64,000 nt of DNA from Nitrososphaerota archaeon (GTDB lineage: Archaea > Thermoproteota > Nitrososphaeria > Nitrososphaerales > UBA183). The DNA lies in assembly GCA_029785685.1 (NCBI GenBank), contig JAFLZE010000005.1:1-64000 (forward strand), in the 5' to 3' direction. This document shows, piece after piece, positions 59,063-64,000 of this stretch; positions within the stretch are counted from its first letter, which is position 1; every line of letters begins with the position of its first letter. The notes beneath the pieces were generated by a model, which saw only the letters and a program-made list of their open reading frames with translations, was not told the DNA's origin and made no database searches. The position numbers and the translations under genes are program-made.

Positions 59063-60373
59063 ATGGCATACACAGAGCTCGTGCTCGCGTCATTCCTGCT
59101 CATAGCGCTGGCCTCGGTCCTGATATCCAGGAAGGTCAAGACGCCCTATACCATCCTCCTGGTGCTGATGGGGCTGATCCTGGCCGCCGTCCCTGTGGCG
59201 GGGTTCACCGGGCTGACAGGCTTCTTCACGACCCTGGCGAACGAGCAGCTGTTCGTGGGGCTCGTCCTCCCGCCGATACTCTTCGAGAGCGTCATGAGCA
59301 TCAAGGCTGCCGACTTCCGGGCGGTCTACAGGCACGCCTTCGTGATGGCCACCGTGGGGGTCCTGATCTCCGTCCTGGTGGTGGGGGTGGTCCTGTGGAA
59401 GGTGGTCGGCTTCTCCCCGCTCGTGTCCTTCCTCTTCGCCGCGCTGATCTCTCCCACGGACGTGGCCACGGTCCTCGAGGTCTTCGCCAGGGTGAACGTC
59501 CCGTCGAAGCTCGCCGCCCTGGTGGAGATGGAGTCTGTCTTCAACGACCCGACAGGCATCGCCGTGTTCACCGTCGTCCTGACCTCTTCGGCGGCCGCAG
59601 GCCTTCAGCCGGTGAGCGCCCTTGCCACCTTCACCTACATCCTCACGGCAGGGATGCTCGTCGGGTTTGGCGTGGCCTGGGGGGCGCGCCAGGTCCAGCC
59701 ATTGGTCACCGACGCGGTGACCCAGGTGGTGCTGACTCTGGTGGCGGTCTACGGCTCCTTCGCCCTGGCATCGGCCATAGGGGCGTCGGGGCTGATAGCT
59801 GTCGCCGTCACGGGGCTCTTCTACGGGAACACGGTCCTGCTGAACATAGAGAGCAAGAAGGTGGGGGACGTCACCAGGGAGTTCTGGAGCATCATCGCGT
59901 TCGTGGCGAACGCCGCGGCCTTCTTCTTCATCGGGGTCAGCACCAACATATTCCTCCTGGCCACGAGCGTGGGCGCGTTCGTGGTGGCCTACGGGGTGGT
60001 GGTCATGGCCAGGATAACGTCGGTCTACCCTATCCTCAGCATCATGAAGGTGGAAGGGCGGGAGACCGCCTCCAGCTGGATGAACGTCTCGACCCTGGGG
60101 GGGATGAGGGGGGCCCTGGCCATAGCCCTCGTCTCCGCCGTCCCCCTGGCGGCCAGGCAGCCCGTGGCGACCCTGACCTTCGGCGTGGTGATGCTGAGCA
60201 TCCTCCTCCAGGGGCCCCTCCTCGAGCGCTACGCCAACAGGGTGTTCGGCCACCAGGAGACCCTGCAATCAGGCGAGGCTGACGAGGCGCCCCCGGCCCG
60301 GGGGCCGGCCCAGACCTCCGCGGAGCCTTTATCACCGGAGCCCGAAGAGCGGGACGACGATGAGCTTCGATGA
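59063..60373 (+). CDS. nhaP: Na+/H+ antiporter (CPA1/NhaP)
   Basis: The 436-residue antiporter has about 12-13 helices and exchanges Na+ for H+. SPTDVATVLEVFARVNVP and the ion-binding MESVFNDPTGIAVF (Asn-Asp pair) are family signatures, with WMNVSTLGGMRGALAIALV near the end. ATG 59063 is about 33 nt behind the TATA-like AGTTAAGAC (59026-59034). The C-terminal tail is acidic and contains the glyS promoter. Confidence 0.9.
   Translation: MAYTELVLASFLLIALASVLISRKVKTPYTILLVLMGLILAAVPVAGFTGLTGFFTTLANEQLFVGLVLPPILFESVMSIKAADFRAVYRHAFVMATVGVLISVLVVGVVLWKVVGFSPLVSFLFAALISPTDVATVLEVFARVNVPSKLAALVEMESVFNDPTGIAVFTVVLTSSAAAGLQPVSALATFTYILTAGMLVGFGVAWGARQVQPLVTDAVTQVVLTLVAVYGSFALASAIGASGLIAVAVTGLFYGNTVLLNIESKKVGDVTREFWSIIAFVANAAAFFFIGVSTNIFLLATSVGAFVVAYGVVVMARITSVYPILSIMKVEGRETASSWMNVSTLGGMRGALAIALVSAVPLAARQPVATLTFGVVMLSILLQGPLLERYANRVFGHQETLQSGEADEAPPARGPAQTSAEPLSPEPEERDDDELR
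60326..60335 (+). promoter_or_regulatory. glyS TATA box inside nhaP
   Basis: CCTTTATCAC lies about 29 nt before the glyS ATG at 60360, inside the codons for the acidic tail of NhaP. GlyRS can thus be transcribed alone. Confidence 0.5.
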
Positions 60374-61838
60374 GATAGTCAGGCTGGGGCAGCAGAGAGG
60401 GTTCTTCTTCAAGACGGCGGAGAGCTACCCCAACACCCCGGCCGGGTTCCTGGACTACGGGCCCCAGGGGGTCGGCCTGAAGAACAGGATGGTGGAGCTC
60501 TGGCGCCGCGTGGTGGTCAAGAGGGACGGGATGCTCGAGATAGACGGGTCCCAGATACTCCCCAGGGCGGTCTTCGAGGCGTCGGGGCACCTCTCCAGCT
60601 TCACCGACCCCTTCGTGAAGTGCGCGAAGTGCGGCTCCGTCTTCCGGCCGGACAAGCTCATCGAGGAGAAGACAGGCAAGGGGGTCCCTGAGAAGCTCGG
60701 CGACGCCGAGTACGACCAGGAGATGGAGCGGTCCGGGGTGAAGTGCCTGAAGTGCGGGTCCAGGCTCTCCGGGACGACCAGGTTCAACATGATGTTCAAG
60801 GTGGGGATCGGGCCCGCCCAGGAGGAGGCCTACCTGAGGCCGGAGACCTGTCAGAGCATATTCGTCGACTTCCCGCTACTCTTCAAGACCCAGAGGGTCA
60901 AGCTCCCCGTGGGGATCGCCCAGGTGGGGCGGAGCTTCAGGAACGAGATCGCCCCGAGGCAGGCGCTGATCAGGCTCAGGGAGCTCAACCAGGCGGAGGT
61001 GGAGGTGTTCTTCAACCCGAAGAAGGCCGACGACCCGCGCTTCGACGCTTCGCTGGACAAGGCCCTGTCGTTCAGGCTCCCGGACGGGACGGACGCGAGG
61101 ATGACCGTGGGCGAGGCGAGGGAGAAGGGGGTGGTCCCGCACAAGCTGGCGGGGCACTATCTGGCGCTGATCGCGGGGTTCTACGAGGACGCCGGCATCG
61201 GACCAGATGCCATCAGGTTCAGGGTCCTGGCAGAGGAGGACAGGGCGTTCTACTCGAGGGCTGCCTTCGACCTCGAAGCGAAACTCTCCTGGGGGTGGGT
61301 GGAGCTGGTGGCCTGCAACTACCGGGGGGACTTCGACCTCGGAGGGCATGCGAGGGTGAGCGGGAGCAACTTCACAGTAGACGACGACGGGGAGAAGGTC
61401 CTTCCGCACGTCTTCGAGCTGTCCCTCGGCATAGACAGGAGCATGTTCGCCGTGATGGAGTCGTCGATGAAGGGGGAGGGGGAGAGGAGGGTGATGGCGC
61501 TGCGGCCCTACCTGTCTCCAACCCAGGTGTGCGTGTTCCCGCTGGTGAACAAGGACGGACTGCAGGAGGGGGCGCGGAGGGTCTACGAGGACCTCAGGGA
61601 GTCCTTCGACGCTTTCTACGACGAGTCCGGGGGGATAGGGAGGCGCTACGCCCGGGCGGATGAGGCCGCGGTCCCCGCCTGCGTCACATTCGACTACGAC
61701 TCGCTGAAGGACGGGACCGTCACCCTCCGCGACAGGGACACGAGGGCCCAGGAGAGGGTGTCTGTACCCGAACTAAGGTCGAGGCTCGCGGAGCTGACCC
61801 GCAGCCCCGCTATAGGGAAGAGAGGGCCAGGTAGATAG
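60360..61838 (+). CDS. glyS: Glycyl-tRNA synthetase (alpha2 type)
   Basis: The 492-residue class II enzyme is of the archaeal/eukaryal dimer type. DEIVRLGQQRGFFFKTAESY and GFLDYGPQGVGLKNRMVELW are the N-terminal signatures, KCAKCGSVFRP and KCLKCGSRL make an inserted zinc finger, LRPETCQSIFVDF and VGRSFRNEIAPRQALIRLRE are motif 2, and ELSLGIDRSMFAVME motif 3. ATG 60360 overlaps nhaP by 14 nt. The C-terminus carries the anticodon-binding domain. Confidence 0.94.
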   Translation: MSFDEIVRLGQQRGFFFKTAESYPNTPAGFLDYGPQGVGLKNRMVELWRRVVVKRDGMLEIDGSQILPRAVFEASGHLSSFTDPFVKCAKCGSVFRPDKLIEEKTGKGVPEKLGDAEYDQEMERSGVKCLKCGSRLSGTTRFNMMFKVGIGPAQEEAYLRPETCQSIFVDFPLLFKTQRVKLPVGIAQVGRSFRNEIAPRQALIRLRELNQAEVEVFFNPKKADDPRFDASLDKALSFRLPDGTDARMTVGEAREKGVVPHKLAGHYLALIAGFYEDAGIGPDAIRFRVLAEEDRAFYSRAAFDLEAKLSWGWVELVACNYRGDFDLGGHARVSGSNFTVDDDGEKVLPHVFELSLGIDRSMFAVMESSMKGEGERRVMALRPYLSPTQVCVFPLVNKDGLQEGARRVYEDLRESFDAFYDESGGIGRRYARADEAAVPACVTFDYDSLKDGTVTLRDRDTRAQERVSVPELRSRLAELTRSPAIGKRGPGR

Positions 61839-62622
61839 CCAGGGCGGCCCAGGCCCCGGCTACCGTCGAGAGGACGTTCACTATGTTGTTCTCCACGAAC
61901 GGGGAGCCCCGGGTGGCCCTCGTCTTCTCCCCGCAGTGCTTCAGCGCCTCGGTGGGTTTCAGGCAGACCACGCAGTGCCCCCTCCTCTGGACCGCGGCGC
62001 CGGCCAGGCTGTCGGCCAGCGCCCCGAAGAGGCCGCCGCCGAGGCAGGCGGGGATCGTCAGGTACGGGTCTTGGAGGACCCCCAGCGAGAGCGCGATCAC
62101 CCCGATGACCACCGAGGCGACCATGGCGCCCGCGAACCCGAGCGGCGAGACCCCCCCTGACGTCCCAGGCGACACGGCCTTCGACGGGTTGGTGATCAGC
62201 CTGGGCTGGGAGCGGCTGAGGAGCCCGAGCTCAGTCGCCGCCGTGTCGGCCGCCGAAGCGGAGACCGCGCCGAGGAACATGGCGGCCAGGGGCTGGCCGG
62301 GCTGGACGAGGTTCCAGACGGCGATGATGGACGCGAGCCCCCCGTTTGCCAGTATGTGGGGCCAGTTGCGGGCGCCCCCCTTCCCCTGGGCGCCCCCCAG
62401 CCGCCTCTTGTAGCCGTACTTGTAGAGGGTGAAGGCGACCCCGAGGACGAAGAAGACAGCGACGACCACGAACCACTGGAGGCCGCCCCCGTAGATCACA
62501 GAGAACCCCACCGCGGCGCTGGCCAGGAACCCCCTCGAGTCGATGGCCCTCGCGACCACGGCAGCCAGGGCCACGGCCAGGACCAGGAAGAACTCGACCA
62601 CGGCCCACACGAAGGTGATCAA
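61810..62622 (-). CDS. DUF92 membrane protein (phytyl-phosphate-kinase-like)
   Basis: The protein has six or seven helices and the DUF92 patterns SRGFLASAAVGFSVIYGGG, AVSASAADTAATELGLLSR and TSGGVSPLGFAGAM. Plant and cyanobacterial relatives (VTE6) phosphorylate phytyl-phosphate, so an isoprenoid-phosphate kinase role is possible in archaea. TTG 62622 (270 residues) is 30 nt behind the TATA-like element GTATTTAAC (62648-62656, minus strand); GTG 62634 is too close. It overlaps glyS convergently by 29 nt. Confidence 0.78.
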   Translation of the reverse strand: MITFVWAVVEFFLVLAVALAAVVARAIDSRGFLASAAVGFSVIYGGGLQWFVVVAVFFVLGVAFTLYKYGYKRRLGGAQGKGGARNWPHILANGGLASIIAVWNLVQPGQPLAAMFLGAVSASAADTAATELGLLSRSQPRLITNPSKAVSPGTSGGVSPLGFAGAMVASVVIGVIALSLGVLQDPYLTIPACLGGGLFGALADSLAGAAVQRRGHCVVCLKPTEALKHCGEKTRATRGSPFVENNIVNVLSTVAGAWAALAIYLALSSL

Positions 62623-62885
62623 TGTCGTCCCCACCCGCCTTGGCGGTGTTAAATACGCAACTGACCGTTAACTTCGTCCATTATGCTATAGGCGAAGCCT
62701 GCCCGTCTTGGTGGCGGCCGAGCTCTTTCTCCAATCCGCAGCCTGACTGAACTCGTGAGGAACCTGGCGGGTGAGGCCTCGGCCACGGGTGACAGGGTGG
62801 ACATGCGGCTCGAAGAAGAGGAGGAAGGCGCATTCTCCCCTCGGTTGGACTTATCAGACGCCAATAGGCTTGAGTTCGGTAAGCG

Positions 62886-63002
62886 ATGCTAGCAGGGGTG
62901 AAGGCCAATTTGAGCAATAACGAAGCATTCAACTTCGACGAGAAGGCACGGGATACTGTGAAGAGGGCTAAGCTGGTCTTTTTTAGGCTGAGTCAGCTAT
63001 AG
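62886..63002 (+). CDS. 38-residue ORF upstream of Fic/Doc, candidate antitoxin
   Basis: ATG 62886 opens a 38-residue frame (NNEAFNFDEKARDTVKRAKL in its centre) that stops 4 nt before the Fic/Doc reading begins. Codon use is mixed and lower in GC than the core genes. An acidic 45-residue frame (GTG 62755 to TAG 62892) overlaps its start. Doc toxins normally follow a small antitoxin, so one of these could be a reduced or decayed Phd-like partner. No homology is recognised. Confidence 0.3.
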   Translation: MLAGVKANLSNNEAFNFDEKARDTVKRAKLVFFRLSQL

Positions 63003-63006
63003 CCTC

Positions 63007-63678
63007 TTGTTCTATCTCGCGGTAGAGTCTGTAAAGCGGATACACCGATACATCGTCGAATCATAGGGTGGCACATCAGACGGCGCAAGGCCGCCACAGG
63101 AAGGAAACGTCGTTTCAGCTGTCGAGAGGCCTAAGACACAAGTGATTGGGGAGAACCCTGCAGGAGAACCGGTGGAGGCATTCGATAACCTGCTAGCAAA
63201 GGCATGTGCCCTTTGCTACGAACTGAACCGAGGGCACGGGTTCACGGACGGAAACAAGAGAACCTCGCTTATGTCAATGGTCCTGATGCTCTGGATCAAC
63301 GGGGCAGACATGATCTTGCCTCGTGCCATGACGAAGTATCTTCTCATGGTCGCAGAGGATCGGATGACCGAGAAAGAGTTCCTGAACGCGATCCGGAGAT
63401 ATGCCTACTCAAATCGCTTCGTGGGCGTGTGGAAAAGATACAGATACAACAAGCTCCCTGAATTGGTCTATCAGTTCTATAGACGCGCTCCGGGACTTTG
63501 GTATGTTCATCGGATGAACATCGACTGGTTAGGTGCTGGAAATGAAGAAGCTCTGAATCGGTTCTGGGATGAGGAAGAACCTTGGGAAGAGCGGGGGTAT
63601 CCAAAAGGCGATGTCGAGCTTGGCATTGAAGGGGCGCTGCCCGAACTTGTCAAAAGAGGCCTCCTGACCGAAGAGTAA
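63007..63678 (+). pseudogene. doc: Fic/Doc-family toxin gene with an in-frame amber codon
   Basis: From TTG 63007 the frame encodes FYLAVESVKRIHRYIVES, as at the start of Doc proteins. A TAG follows at 63064-63066, after which the same frame continues through GGTSDGARPP, VVSAVERPKTQVIGENP and the Fic motif HGFTDGNKRTS. It ends at 63678 with an unusual C-terminal extension of about 80 residues beyond the Doc core. GTG 63142 could make a truncated 178-residue protein that keeps the motif but lacks the first helices. The gene is either broken, read through, or mis-sequenced at one base. Confidence 0.65.
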
Positions 63679-63975
63679 ATGCCGCTTGGCTCAAAGAACA
63701 GCGTCAATCCCTTTCACCATCTGACGCTCGGTACCATAGGTTCTCGCTGTGGCATGGATCGCTTATCCTGGGTCCCTGAGGCGCGCCCCATCAGAATCTG
63801 GCGAAGCTCGAGAAGTCTCCAAGGATGCGCGAGCCTGGGAGTGACCATCAGTCCCGTTGCCCTGGGGCACGAGATGAAGGACGGCGAAGGCCGTGCCGGA
63901 GTGCAGGGCCCCTCTCCAGTCATGGGCCGAGGGGCAAGGCTATTCAATAAATACGCACTACCGGGCATGAACATC
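63679..63975 (+). other. 297-nt region before the last gene
   Basis: A frame is open from ATG 63754 to the window end, but its translation is Arg/Ser/Gly-rich with no recognisable motif and it crosses a TATA box, so I do not call it a gene. No RNA gene is recognised. Confidence 0.3.
63945..63953 (+). promoter_or_regulatory. TATA box near the window end
   Basis: CAATAAATA is centred 27 nt before GTG 63976 and suggests a leaderless gene that continues beyond the window. Confidence 0.45.
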
Positions 63976-64000
63976 GTGCCGAGGATACTCTACGGGGTCA
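63976..64000 (+). CDS. Start of a truncated gene at the window end
   Basis: GTG 63976 (PRILYGV visible) is placed by the TATA box; ATG 63967 in the same frame is only 18 nt from it. Too little is present to name a product. Confidence 0.35.

Noticed and set aside
63754..64000. Frame open to the end of the window
   Set aside because: Composition is like translated non-coding GC-rich DNA and a TATA box lies inside it; the shorter start at 63976 is preferred.
1..64000. tRNA, rRNA and CRISPR arrays
   Set aside because: I looked for T-loop/anticodon patterns, long conserved rRNA segments and regularly spaced repeats in the intergenic regions and saw none; a covariance-model scan would be needed to exclude intron-bearing tRNAs.

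Overview
This is a high-GC window from an archaeon. Information-processing genes are archaeal/eukaryotic in type: family B DNA polymerase with an intein, ATP-dependent DNA ligase, Alba, RNA polymerase subunits K and P, ribosomal proteins S25e and S26e, tRNA-splicing endonuclease, TrmI, archaeal-type ProRS, ThrRS and GlyRS. Metabolism is archaeal too: coenzyme F420 genes cofE-cofD-cofC, HMG-CoA synthase/thiolase/DUF35, archaeal phosphoglycerate mutase and PGI/PMI. S25e and S26e, a heme O synthase and many TTG starts placed 26-31 nt behind TATA boxes (leaderless mRNAs) suggest a TACK archaeon, probably a Nitrososphaerota (Thaumarchaeota) relative with aerobic respiration; this placement is inference. 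The first 77 bases exactly repeat an internal stretch of ridA, so position 1 is probably the end of a short-read contig.

Layout. 0.2-6.5 kb: small zinc protein, nucleotide hydrolase-like gene, RidA, Mrp/ApbC with a coupled 33-aa basic ORF, then cofE-cofD-cofC and an amidohydrolase. 6.5-9.4 kb: NitT/TauT-type ABC importer without a visible binding protein. 9.6-13.5 kb: membrane and mucin-like proteins, a zincin-like protein, a small Hsp20-like gene behind a palindromic operator, an AbrB protein, a RelE-type toxin-antitoxin pair and a structured intergenic region. 13.5-21.5 kb: ctaB and a sugar-phosphate cluster (two nucleotidyltransferases, PGI/PMI, GalT-like, ApgM, nucleoside phosphorylase). 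21.5-31 kb: thymidine kinase, lysA, Alba, rpoK, S25e, a TnpB relic, DNA ligase, upp. 30-39.5 kb: NfeD/stomatin pair, DUF47, endA, trmI, membrane proteins, proS, a PfkB kinase. 39.6-50.8 kb: MFS carrier, S26e, cyclophilin, CDP-alcohol phosphotransferase, thrS, agmatine-to-putrescine genes, polB with intein. 50.9-58.4 kb: envelope/glycan genes, rpoP and the mevalonate-entry operon. 58.4-64 kb: a broken GNAT gene, Na+/H+ antiporter, glyS, DUF92, and a lower-GC end with an interrupted Fic/Doc gene.

Functional themes are F420 and mevalonate biosynthesis, polar-lipid and glycan assembly, nucleobase salvage, polyamine synthesis and core translation. Accessory features (intein, TnpB relic, RelE pair, Fic/Doc, AbrB island) are single insertions between housekeeping genes, several decayed. 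I found no rRNA, tRNA or CRISPR array.
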